7,953 bases of DNA from the NCBI GenBank assembly GCA_017652715.1, contig JAGCAL010000008.1, forward strand, positions 1 through 7,953. Direction: 5' to 3'. Source of the DNA: Candidatus Saccharimonadota bacterium (lineage in GTDB: Bacteria; Patescibacteriota; Saccharimonadia; Saccharimonadales; Saccharimonadaceae). The position numbers were made by a program, and so were the translations under genes. Under the pieces are notes generated by a model, which had not been told where the DNA came from, did no database searches, and saw only the letters and a program-made list of their open reading frames with translations. Below, in pieces: positions 1 to 5,954 of the stretch. Positions within the stretch are counted from its first letter, which is position 1; every line of letters starts with the position of its first letter.

Positions 1-17
1 AGGCCAGTTAAATTCAT
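1..17 (-). CDS. Start of an unidentified gene, cut by the left edge
   Basis: Only ATG and four further codons (Met-Asn-Leu-Thr-Gly) are visible before the sequence ends, so no function can be given. The start is inferred from context: it lies exactly 6 nt after a TGC-TACAAT extended -10 box, the same arrangement that precedes femAB-2, the orphan transposase-domain gene and valS in this window. It lies 46 nt downstream of the stop of femAB-1 on the same strand, so it may also be read through from that operon. It could be a chance ATG. Confidence comes from the promoter pattern alone. Confidence 0.35.
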
Positions 18-32
18 AGTGATATTGTAGCA
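15..32 (-). promoter_or_regulatory. Extended -10 promoter of a leaderless gene (left edge)
   Basis: On the minus strand TGC is followed by TACAAT (29..24), then six bases, then ATG (17..15). No TTGACA-like -35 is evident. Transcription starting about 7 nt after the -10 box would begin at the A of the ATG, giving an mRNA with no leader. Confidence 0.45.
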
Positions 33-63
33 TATTTGCTATTTGATTCTGGATCGCAATGCT

Positions 64-1128
64 TTATGCCTTTCGGCGAAGCTTGGAGAGGAATTGATGG
101 AGATGGTAGAATGGCCGATTCAGAGGAAGCTCATAGGCGCCAAGGAGTTCGACGACGTGGCCGCCAAAGCCTTTTTTGAATTTATAGATTCCATAACCGG
201 GTTTGTCTGGATTCGGTAGGCCTTGGATGCCGTAAAAATTGTATCTTTTGAATTTGTTTTTAAGTGCGTATTTTATCATGTACCATTGAATGGCGTATTG
301 AGCATTATATTCTTTCATGTGTTTTTCGTCACTTCCAGAGAAGAGATAGATAACCTCGTCGCCATAGGTCATAAACATAGCGGCTGCGACTGGAACTTGT
401 GATGACTCCTCTTTCGCGAATGCCATAATGTATTTCACCTGGCCTTTCTCGGCGAAGAGGTCGTACATAGTTTCGTAGTAGTCAAGAGATTTATCGGAAA
501 AGTGGCGACGCTCGGAGGTCTGCTCAGTAATTTGCTTAAATTTCGCTAGCTCTTCCCTGTTCAGCTCGCGGACTTCGACGCCTTTTCTTTTCGCGCGGCT
601 AATAAGGTTACGCGTGTTCTGTTTAAAGCTAGCGAATAGCTCATCTTCTTTACGATTTTTTAGGTCTAGAACAAAAAGATACTTAGGATTATCAGGGGTC
701 ACTTCTTTAAAGCCTAGGCTCTCTAGGTTTTCGATAGCCTTTTTGTGACTGAAACCTCCCTCTACTAATTCCCCCTCGCGGTCTCGTTCGACAAGCTCAT
801 AGTAGGGTTCGATATGCAAGAGATAGCCATTATGGGATTTTGCATAATTCTTCAGGTTTTTAAAGAAGAAGTCCACTAGGGCTTTATCTTCGTAATCAAG
901 GAGTGGGCCACCCGGAATATAGTAAGTAGATTTACCAAGAAACGTGGGTTTTGCTACGGCCATCGTAGCGGCAACTAGTTTTTTGTCTTTTTCGACACCG
1001 AAATAGTATGGCGTCCAGCCGTTTTTAGATCGAAGTTCTGCGATTTCAGTAGTTTGGAGGAAGGATTTATAAGGTGATTTGTTAGCAAATTTAGTAAATT
1101 CGGTTGGTTCTATAGTAATAAATTTCAC
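64..1128 (-). CDS. FemA/FemB/FemX-family aminoacyltransferase, downstream copy
   Basis: A 354-residue protein of the FemABX family. Family members use aminoacyl-tRNA to add amino acids to the peptidoglycan stem peptide, on lipid II or a soluble precursor, in the cytoplasm or at the inner membrane face. The fold is two GNAT-like domains. Family hallmarks are IPGGPL (71-76), TRNLISRAKRKGVEV (172-186), a YLFSGSDE strand (261-268), NFYGIQG (297-303) and YKFKKGFGG (315-323), followed by GAYELPLNRPFY. The length is near that of FemX and shorter than FemA/FemB, and no long coiled-coil arm is visible. The start is GTG (1128..1126). AAGGAG lies 6 nt upstream, inside the end of the upstream femAB gene, and the stop and start share one base (TAGTG), so the two are probably co-transcribed and translationally coupled. 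The amino acid added and the acceptor position cannot be told from sequence. Confidence 0.88.
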   Translation of the reverse strand: MKFITIEPTEFTKFANKSPYKSFLQTTEIAELRSKNGWTPYYFGVEKDKKLVAATMAVAKPTFLGKSTYYIPGGPLLDYEDKALVDFFFKNLKNYAKSHNGYLLHIEPYYELVERDREGELVEGGFSHKKAIENLESLGFKEVTPDNPKYLFVLDLKNRKEDELFASFKQNTRNLISRAKRKGVEVRELNREELAKFKQITEQTSERRHFSDKSLDYYETMYDLFAEKGQVKYIMAFAKEESSQVPVAAAMFMTYGDEVIYLFSGSDEKHMKEYNAQYAIQWYMIKYALKNKFKRYNFYGIQGLPNPDKPGYGIYKFKKGFGGHVVELLGAYELPLNRPFYHLHQFLSKLRRKA

Positions 1129-2105
1129 TATGCTCTCCTTAAGAGTCGGTTAATTTTGCGAGTCAGCTGGTATAGTTTATATTTTAGAGGCTTTAACACA
1201 ATATCGTATGTTCCGGCATAATCTACCTGCTCTCCTTTAAAGGTCTTCTTGAAATTCGTAAAACCGGCCCAGGGGTGATTTTTCGGCGCATTCTCAGGGG
1301 CGATACCCCAGAAATCGAAGAATTGAAGGTTCTTTTCCTCGGCATCCTTTATAAGTTGGATAGTTAGAACGCCCGTAGCGTGAAGCTTACGGCCTTGATC
1401 GCTTTGAGCTCCCTGTAGGTTGTATCTTGTAGTCTCATCATCAAATACCAATCCGGCGGCAACTATCTCATCGGTAGAGTTCGTCGATTCTTCCTTTTGA
1501 TTCTTCGCCTCTCGGTCCTCTGTTTCATTCGGATCATGGTATCTAACGATGTAGAGCGTCGCAAAGGGTTGGGCAAGCTCAGTTTTCAGGTAGTTTTCAG
1601 AGAAGGTATTAATTCCCTTTTCTCTCGCAAGTGCTTTTTGGAGATCAATAAGATATTTGATGTCTTCTGGGCGATGACTAGTCTCGATTGAGAGTCCGTT
1701 TTTCTCAGCTGACTTATAATAACGAAGTAGACGGGACGGTAGTTTGGCTTTCAATTCTTCGTCCTTGTTTTTTAGATCCAGAACCCAGGTTTCTTTAGGG
1801 TTTAAATCGGTTGATTTCTTTGTCTTATCTGGACAACTCTTGATAAAGTTCGGGTTTTGAGGCTCGATACGGATAAAAATGCAGTTATTCTCTTTAGCCG
1901 CGACGCGAAGCGACTTTAGAGCTTTTTTAAAGGAACTGGCGTCTTTTGCGACAGGTCCATAAGGAACATATAGATAATTCCCTACTGGGGTACTTCTATA
2001 AATTGCGAGGAATTGGTAATCATCTTTTTTCTCGAATATCGTTTTTTCGCCAAGTTCAGATTGGAGTTTTTGCCATGCTTCAGATTGTAACAATGGAATT
2101 TTCAT
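1128..2105 (-). CDS. FemA/FemB/FemX-family aminoacyltransferase, upstream copy
   Basis: A 325-residue FemABX-family protein and a distant paralogue of the gene that follows it. Visible family features are VPYGPV (47-52), the basic helix LLRYYKSAEKNGLSI (126-140), YNLQGA (228-233), FDFWGIAP (263-270) and FTNFKKTFKG (282-291), followed by AGTYDIVLKPLKYKLY and a basic C-terminus. A polar, acidic stretch of about 22 residues (190-212), rich in Glu, Asp, Asn and Ser, sits between two strands of the second GNAT-like domain and looks like a surface-loop insertion. The expected role is tRNA-dependent addition of an amino acid to the peptidoglycan stem. Two members in tandem suggest sequential addition of different bridge residues, as with FemA and FemB, but the substrate is unknown. 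ATG lies 6 nt after an extended -10 box, so the mRNA is probably leaderless. The stop TAG overlaps the next gene's GTG by one base. Confidence 0.85.
   Translation of the reverse strand: MKIPLLQSEAWQKLQSELGEKTIFEKKDDYQFLAIYRSTPVGNYLYVPYGPVAKDASSFKKALKSLRVAAKENNCIFIRIEPQNPNFIKSCPDKTKKSTDLNPKETWVLDLKNKDEELKAKLPSRLLRYYKSAEKNGLSIETSHRPEDIKYLIDLQKALAREKGINTFSENYLKTELAQPFATLYIVRYHDPNETEDREAKNQKEESTNSTDEIVAAGLVFDDETTRYNLQGAQSDQGRKLHATGVLTIQLIKDAEEKNLQFFDFWGIAPENAPKNHPWAGFTNFKKTFKGEQVDYAGTYDIVLKPLKYKLYQLTRKINRLLRRA
1135..1140 (-). promoter_or_regulatory. Shine-Dalgarno of the downstream femAB gene
   Basis: AAGGAG on the minus strand, 6 nt before the GTG start at 1128, embedded in the last codons of the upstream gene. 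It decides the GTG start and contrasts with the leaderless starts of operon-leading genes here. Confidence 0.8.
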
Positions 2106-2120
2106 GAATTCATTATACCA
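2103..2120 (-). promoter_or_regulatory. Extended -10 promoter fused to the femAB operon start
   Basis: On the minus strand TGG-TATAAT (TATAAT at 2117..2112) is followed by GAATTC and then ATG (2105..2103). There is no consensus -35 at the right distance and no Shine-Dalgarno. The predicted transcription start falls on or next to the initiation codon. Confidence 0.7.
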
Positions 2121-2306
2121 TAAGTTGCTGTGAAAAAATTTGACTGCTTATGGTTTATATTTTCTCATTCAAAATTATCGGCTCTGGGGTTCTTCCCTGG
2201 TCGTTATGTAGATTGATTTTGACTTTAGCAATTAAATTCTGAGTCCTTTTAGATATTCTCGGTTGCTAAAGTTACCTCCAACCCCATTTCGGCGGTTGTT
2301 ACCCTG

Positions 2307-2335
2307 ATTTTAGCGCGAGCGATTTTGTTTGTCAA
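2307..2335 (-). promoter_or_regulatory. Consensus -35/-10 promoter facing the femAB operon
   Basis: On the minus strand TTGACA (2335..2330) is followed by a 17-nt spacer and TAAAAT (2312..2307). This is a classic sigma-70-type promoter with the optimal spacing. It lacks the TGN extension seen at the gene-start promoters in this window. Transcription would start near 2300, about 195 nt before the upstream femAB ATG, so it makes either a long leader for that operon or a separate small RNA. No riboswitch class was recognised in the downstream sequence. Confidence 0.6.
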
Positions 2336-2399
2336 GCGGGTTGCCAAGGCCCTCGGTTGCTAGACAAAAGGGAACCAACCGAATTTTGCTTATGGTTTC

Positions 2400-2408
2400 T
2401 GTGGATAA
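2400..2408 (-). other. Single consensus DnaA-box match
   Basis: TGTGGATAA on the plus strand, equal to TTATCCACA on the minus strand. It is one perfect 9-mer in the non-coding gap with no cluster of further boxes, so it may be a chance match or an isolated DnaA binding site. Confidence 0.3.
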
Positions 2409-2429
2409 ACTTGTTGAAATTCTGGGTAA

Positions 2430-2598
2430 AACCTAATGGGGTGTTATTTTTGAGCGGCTCCGCAGGCTCCAGCAGTCAAAATTACAAAGGTCACGAATCC
2501 GAATCCGAAACTGGTAATTTCGGTGAGGATTCGACTGACCGTTGTAATTTTGACGACTGCGAGCCGAGGACTAGCGAAAAAGTAAACCCCGTTAGGTT
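2430..2598. repeat. Large imperfect palindrome: structured RNA or MITE-like element
   Basis: The two halves pair almost throughout. From outside in: 2430-2442 with 2586-2598 (13 pairs, one of them T/G); 2447-2451 with 2577-2581; 2455-2460 with 2561-2566; 2462-2465 with 2557-2560; 2475-2487 with 2542-2554 (13 perfect pairs); 2489-2493 with 2536-2540; 2494-2500 with 2527-2533; 2505-2510 with 2518-2523. The 7-nt loop is CTGGTAA. The outermost 22 bases of each arm match at 18 positions. The rod, with internal loops and bulges, resembles the outline of 6S RNA but no conserved 6S sequence was identified. It could equally be a non-autonomous palindromic element. It ends just before the -10 box of the orphan transposase-domain gene. 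Strand and promoter are undetermined. Confidence 0.7.
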
Positions 2599-2599
2599 G

Positions 2600-2617
2600 T
2601 GCTAAAATTAAAGTATG
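2600..2617 (+). promoter_or_regulatory. Extended -10 promoter fused to the orphan transposase-domain gene
   Basis: TGC-TAAAAT (TAAAAT at 2603-2608), six bases, then ATG at 2615. This is the same leaderless spacing as at other gene starts here. The upstream bases overlap the foot of the palindrome, so extrusion or transcription of the palindrome could affect this promoter. Confidence 0.6.
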
Positions 2618-2824
2618 GCTTATATTAGAAAATTCAAGACAACCTCAGGAGCGACTGGAGTCCAGGTCTGCTATAAAGAGCAGGGAAGAGTGGTAAAAAC
2701 CGTACATGTCGGGTCGGCTTCGAGCGAGGAACGACTAAAAAAACTACTCCGAAAGGCGCAGGGAATTATTGACGGCAACAAAAAACCGTTATTTAACCTG
2801 AATAAATATAATAGGGAAGACTAA
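2615..2824 (+). CDS. Stand-alone N-terminal domain of an IS1634/IS4-type transposase
   Basis: A 69-residue protein beginning MAYIRKFKTTSGATGVQV. From memory this closely resembles the start of IS1634-type (IS4 superfamily) transposases, which commonly read M-YIRKVKT-SGATAVQ, then a basic KxGRxV strand, then HIGSAHTEEEL and a helix ending near DL. Here the matching parts are VCYKEQGRVVKTVHVGSASSEERLKKLLRKAQ (18-49) and PLFNL (58-62), after which the frame stops. The DDE catalytic domain is absent and nothing resembling it follows, since valS begins on the other strand. It may be a decayed insertion-sequence remnant or a retained small nucleic-acid-binding protein. An intact frame, its own promoter and a stop overlapping that of valS (sharing CTAA, 2821-2824) make recent random decay less likely. 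No Shine-Dalgarno is present. Family assignment is moderately sure; function is unknown. Confidence 0.65.
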   Translation: MAYIRKFKTTSGATGVQVCYKEQGRVVKTVHVGSASSEERLKKLLRKAQGIIDGNKKPLFNLNKYNRED

Positions 2825-5544
2825 ATTAATTCTTGTTGGGCTTTGAGGCGCGAAATGAGTGCCTCTTTTTCTTTGATTTGATCCCTAGTTTCTTTAACGA
2901 GGTGCGCAGGGGCTTTGTCGACGTAGTTCGGATTAAACATGCGCGCATTTAGGGCATCTAATTCGCGGCCGATAGCAAGGATCCTATCCTCTAGAGCGTC
3001 TCTGTATTCTTTAACAACATTCTCTGGAACATCAAGATATAATTCATGGTTAGCTAGAGCTAATCTTAGACCACGAGGAGCGCCAGCTAGGGAATTAATG
3101 GTCGGAACCTTGGACAGTGCCTTTATTAGAAGTTGGTTATCGTTTACGAGACTATCATTGTCGTATAATAGGCCATATTTATTCGCGTTATTAGTGCCTG
3201 GTAGGGCCTGTAAGGTCGTTCTAATCTCGGACACGATAGTTCTTATGTTTTCAAATTCTTCGGCCGAAATCGGGTCGTATTCAAGCTCAGACGGCCATTT
3301 CGCAGTAATAATAAATCCTTCAGTCCAGCTGAGATTTTGCCAAATTACCTCTGTAACAAAGGGGGCAAACGGATGAAGCGCTATCAAGAGAGCCTCAAGC
3401 GTAGTTTTCAGCAGTTCGACGTTCTTAAAGAGTTTCTGGCTTTCGAGGAACCAGTCGGCATACTTGTCCCAGATAGTGCTATATAGAATTTCGACAGCGT
3501 CGGCAAAACGATAGGCCTTCATGTCAGTCTCAACCTGTTTTAGACATTCATTAATCTCGCGACAAATCCAGTCTTCGCCCATGTTCAGGGTTTCATATTG
3601 ACTCGAGATAGTACTTTCTCGACTCGCTTCGTCGCGCTCGTTGTCGCGGGTGATCCCGGAAGTACTATTTTCGGATTCCTCGGCAGCATCGTCGACGATG
3701 CTTTGGATGAGTCGGGAGATGTTCCATAGCTTATTACAGAGATTACGGCCGGCAACGACGCTGTTTTCAGAGAAGGCTTGGTTCATTCCGGCGGAACGGC
3801 CGCGTAAAATACCGAGACGGAAGGCGTCGGAGCCATATTTCGTAACAAGATCCATCGGATTAATTACGTTACCCTTGGACTTACTCATCTTCTTGCCTTG
3901 GCCATCGAGAACTAGACCATGGAGATAGACCTCACGGAAGGGCACTTCGCCAGTCACGTAAATCCCCATCATAATCATTCTGGCAATCCAGGCAAAGAGG
4001 ATGTCGGCGCCGGTTTCCATGACGTTCAAGGGGTAGTACGGGTTATAGTTTTCAGGGGTCCAATTCGTGCACACTATTGGCCATTGCGAGCTAGAGAACC
4101 AAGTATCAAAGGTATCCTCGTCACGAACATATTTAACGCCGGCTTTCTCGATCTCTTTAAGATGAGTACGGCGGTCAAAAATCCAATCTGGTTCGTCTGT
4201 AGCACGTTCATCAACTTTCCTAAACATCGGGATAGCAATACCCCAAGGAATCTGGCGAGAAATGTTCCAGTCTTTAAGGCCTTTAAAGTAGTTTATTAGG
4301 ACGGCTTTTTTATTCGCAGGGAAGAACTTAATTTCATCATTTTCAAGATGTTCGATTGCGACTTTAGCAAGACGTTCAACATCAACAAACCATTGCTCCT
4401 TTAACATCGGCTCGAGTACTGTACCGCATTTGTAACAATGGGCGACCGAGTGTTCAATTTTCTTCTCGCCCTTTAATAAACCTTGTCGCTTTAAGTCTTT
4501 TAGAACTTCTTTTCTACATTCACTAGCCGTCAAACCGTTATATTTTTCAGGGACATTAACCATTGTCCCGTCTTCGGCGATCACCTGAAGGCGGGGAAGA
4601 TTGTGGCGCTCGCCAACCTGGAAATCGTCAAAATCATGAGCTGGAGTAATCTTTACTGCACCGGTACCATATTCTGGATCGGCGTGTTCATCTTTGATAA
4701 TCGGAATTGTTTTATCGGTTAAAGGTAGCTTTACGCGCTTACCAATTAGATTCTTATAGCGTTTATCCTCTGGATTTACAGCAACAGCAGCATCACCGAA
4801 GAGAGTCTCTGGGCGAGTAGTAGAAACTATGATAGAAGTAGGGCTTGAGATAGTGCTCTCTCGGGACGGGTCGTCGGCTAGCTTATACTCAATATCCCAA
4901 AGAGTACCTTTTTCATCTTTATGCTCAACCTCGATATCAGCAAAGGCGGTTTGGTGTTTTGGACAATAATTAACAAGTTTCTCGCCGCGGTAGATAAGGC
5001 CGTCTTGCCACATTTTTTCGAAAGTAGTGTAAACTTGGTCAACGACGTTTTCGTCTAGTGTAAAGGTAAGGTCTTGCCAAGAGCAGGAAGCGCCGAGAGC
5101 GCGAAGCTGTAATTCCATATTACCGCGTTGTTCGGCAACGAAATTCCAAACGCGAGAGTATAGCTCATCGCGATCAAATTCAAAACGAGTGTGCCCCTGT
5201 TTTTCTAGGTTTCTCTCGTAAACAACCCAAGTTTCAAAACCAGCGTGGTCGGCGCCGGGAATATACCATGATGATTTTCCCATCAATCTGTTATAACGAA
5301 TAAGAGCATCTTCTAGGGCAACCGTAAGGCCATGGCCGATATGGAGATTACCGTTTGCGTTTGGAGGGGGCATAACAATCGAATAGGTATTATACTCTCC
5401 GGATTCCATACGGTCATCGGTACCGCTTTCGTCATCGTCGACCGGAATGGTCGGTATTTTAGGTTTAAAAACGTCTGCAGCTTCCCATGCTGCGTAAATA
5501 TCGGACTCATATTCGCCCGGTTCGTAACTCTTAGAAAATCCCAT
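2821..5544 (-). CDS. valS: Valine--tRNA ligase (ValRS)
   Basis: A 907-residue class I aminoacyl-tRNA synthetase that joins valine to tRNA-Val in the cytoplasm and hydrolyses mischarged Thr-tRNA. Visible parts in order: PPPNANGNLHIGH with the HIGH motif (68-71); GADHAGFETWVVYE (97-110); the editing domain, with STTRPETLFGDAAVAVNPED (241-260) and GTGAVKITPAHDFDD (293-307); a CxxC pair (C370, C373); DTWFSSSQWP (480-489); KMSKS (552-556); a helical anticodon-binding domain (about 650-790); and a C-terminal coiled-coil arm (about 840-905). Length is within the usual range. Three polar segments (about 36-53, 222-236, 621-650) look like insertions, and two contain the same octapeptide SRESTISS. ATG lies 6 nt after an extended -10 box that overlaps the end of the HIT gene. 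The stop TAG overlaps the TAA of the convergent gene. Confidence 0.97.
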   Translation of the reverse strand: MGFSKSYEPGEYESDIYAAWEAADVFKPKIPTIPVDDDESGTDDRMESGEYNTYSIVMPPPNANGNLHIGHGLTVALEDALIRYNRLMGKSSWYIPGADHAGFETWVVYERNLEKQGHTRFEFDRDELYSRVWNFVAEQRGNMELQLRALGASCSWQDLTFTLDENVVDQVYTTFEKMWQDGLIYRGEKLVNYCPKHQTAFADIEVEHKDEKGTLWDIEYKLADDPSRESTISSPTSIIVSTTRPETLFGDAAVAVNPEDKRYKNLIGKRVKLPLTDKTIPIIKDEHADPEYGTGAVKITPAHDFDDFQVGERHNLPRLQVIAEDGTMVNVPEKYNGLTASECRKEVLKDLKRQGLLKGEKKIEHSVAHCYKCGTVLEPMLKEQWFVDVERLAKVAIEHLENDEIKFFPANKKAVLINYFKGLKDWNISRQIPWGIAIPMFRKVDERATDEPDWIFDRRTHLKEIEKAGVKYVRDEDTFDTWFSSSQWPIVCTNWTPENYNPYYPLNVMETGADILFAWIARMIMMGIYVTGEVPFREVYLHGLVLDGQGKKMSKSKGNVINPMDLVTKYGSDAFRLGILRGRSAGMNQAFSENSVVAGRNLCNKLWNISRLIQSIVDDAAEESENSTSGITRDNERDEASRESTISSQYETLNMGEDWICREINECLKQVETDMKAYRFADAVEILYSTIWDKYADWFLESQKLFKNVELLKTTLEALLIALHPFAPFVTEVIWQNLSWTEGFIITAKWPSELEYDPISAEEFENIRTIVSEIRTTLQALPGTNNANKYGLLYDNDSLVNDNQLLIKALSKVPTINSLAGAPRGLRLALANHELYLDVPENVVKEYRDALEDRILAIGRELDALNARMFNPNYVDKAPAHLVKETRDQIKEKEALISRLKAQQELI
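3601..3624 (-). repeat. In-frame near-palindromic repeat in valS, copy 2 (SRESTISS)
   Basis: Encodes residues 641-648. The core CGAGAAAGTACTATCTCG is an 18-base palindrome around AGTACT with one mismatched pair. It matches the copy at 4843-4866 at 17 of 24 bases, in the same reading frame. A 9-bp inverted partner, AAGTACTAT at 3660-3668, pairs with ATAGTACTT at 3608-3616, so the whole inserted segment (about 3598-3681) can fold back. Confidence 0.6.
4843..4866 (-). repeat. In-frame near-palindromic repeat in valS, copy 1 (SRESTISS)
   Basis: Encodes residues 227-234, just before the editing-domain signature TTRPETLFGD. It is the same octapeptide as the copy at 3601-3624. Every base difference between the copies is synonymous, including a switch between the TCN and AGY serine codon families at the first residue. 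Confidence 0.6.
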
Positions 5545-5559
5545 GGGTTAATTATATCA
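5542..5559 (-). promoter_or_regulatory. Extended -10 promoter fused to the valS start
   Basis: On the minus strand TGA-TATAAT (TATAAT at 5556..5551) is followed by TAACCC and ATG (5544..5542). The TGA of the extension is itself the stop codon of the HIT gene (5559..5557). There is no Shine-Dalgarno before the ATG, so this mRNA start is probably leaderless. valS could also be read through from the PAP2-HIT unit. Confidence 0.7.
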
Positions 5560-5931
5560 TAAAGCGAGCTGGGCGCGAATAGATTCGAATTCTTCGGGAG
5601 TCAGCTCCAAAGTGCGACCATAGGTCCAGGTTTCATCGTAGGGAAGTAGGTGGACGTGAGCATGCGGGACATCGGTACCAACTACCTTCCATAGCGTGCG
5701 AACACCGAGAACTTTTTCCATGTGAAGCGATAGCTTTTTTACAGTAGCCATCAAGGCCTGATATTCTTCGTCGGGAAGTTCATAGATTTTATCTACTTCA
5801 TTTTTCGGAATGACCAATGTGTGTCCTTTGGTTTCAGGGTGAATATCGAGAAAAGCGAGCGTTTTGTCATCTTCATAGATTTTATAGCACGGAATTTCGC
5901 CGTTTATGATTTTTGTAAATACGCTACTCAC
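5557..5931 (-). CDS. HIT-family (histidine triad) nucleotide-binding protein
   Basis: A 124-residue cytoplasmic protein of the HIT superfamily, nucleotide-binding hydrolases or transferases that act on nucleoside phosphoramidates or dinucleotides. It starts with the typical FTKIINGEIPCYKIYEDD (5-22), continues with AFLDIHPETKGHTLVIPK (26-43), and ends with the triad HAHVHLLP (90-97), in which the histidines at 90, 92 and 94 form HxHxH. Length fits the HinT/HIT branch. The GTG start is supported by the family N-terminus, since MSSVFTKII aligns with where these proteins normally begin; the ribosome site is weak (AAGAAAGAG). It lies 23 nt after the PAP2 gene and is probably co-transcribed with it. 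Its TGA stop is part of the valS promoter. The physiological substrate cannot be inferred. Confidence 0.93.
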   Translation of the reverse strand: MSSVFTKIINGEIPCYKIYEDDKTLAFLDIHPETKGHTLVIPKNEVDKIYELPDEEYQALMATVKKLSLHMEKVLGVRTLWKVVGTDVPHAHVHLLPYDETWTYGRTLELTPEEFESIRAQLAL

Positions 5932-5954
5932 TTTACTCTTTCTTGCTAGATAAT

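Larger units (their letters stand above)
2118..2429. other. Non-coding gap, left part: small hairpins and short repeats
   Basis: I see no convincing gene here. A 10-bp inverted repeat (2222-2231 with 2263-2272) could form a hairpin with a 31-nt loop, and a 7-bp one (2353-2359 with 2376-2382) has a 16-nt loop. TGCTTATGGTTT occurs at 2145-2156 and again at 2387-2398. TGTGGATAA at 2400-2408 equals the reverse complement of the TTATCCACA DnaA box, but it is the only perfect copy, so no origin is claimed. A minus-strand promoter at 2307-2335 points into this stretch, which may be transcribed as a long leader or a small RNA. Confidence 0.5.

Noticed and set aside
2249..2287. 12-codon minus-strand frame (MGLEVTLATENI) as a leader peptide
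   Set aside because: It has no Shine-Dalgarno, is not at leaderless spacing from the promoter, shows no run of regulatory codons, and is short enough to be chance.
2357..2605. 82-codon plus-strand reading frame across the palindrome
   Set aside because: It starts with TTG without a ribosome site or a suitably placed promoter, its composition is unlike a protein, and most of it lies on the palindrome, whose base pairing explains the sequence better.
2106..2614. Known RNA genes (RNase P RNA, tmRNA, SRP RNA) or a T-box leader in the gap
   Set aside because: The conserved cores I know for these RNAs were looked for on both strands and not found. AGGGTAACAACCGCC on the minus strand only loosely resembles the T-box motif and sits at the transcription start, where an antiterminator could not be.
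2106..2614. Replication origin
   Set aside because: There is one DnaA box only, with no cluster, no AT-rich unwinding region beside it and no dnaA or dnaN in the window.
2939..4299. Plus-strand frames of 95-145 codons opposite valS, and other frames opposite PAP2, femAB and the zinc-ribbon gene
   Set aside because: They are shadows of strongly supported genes and have no promoter, ribosome site or recognisable protein features of their own.
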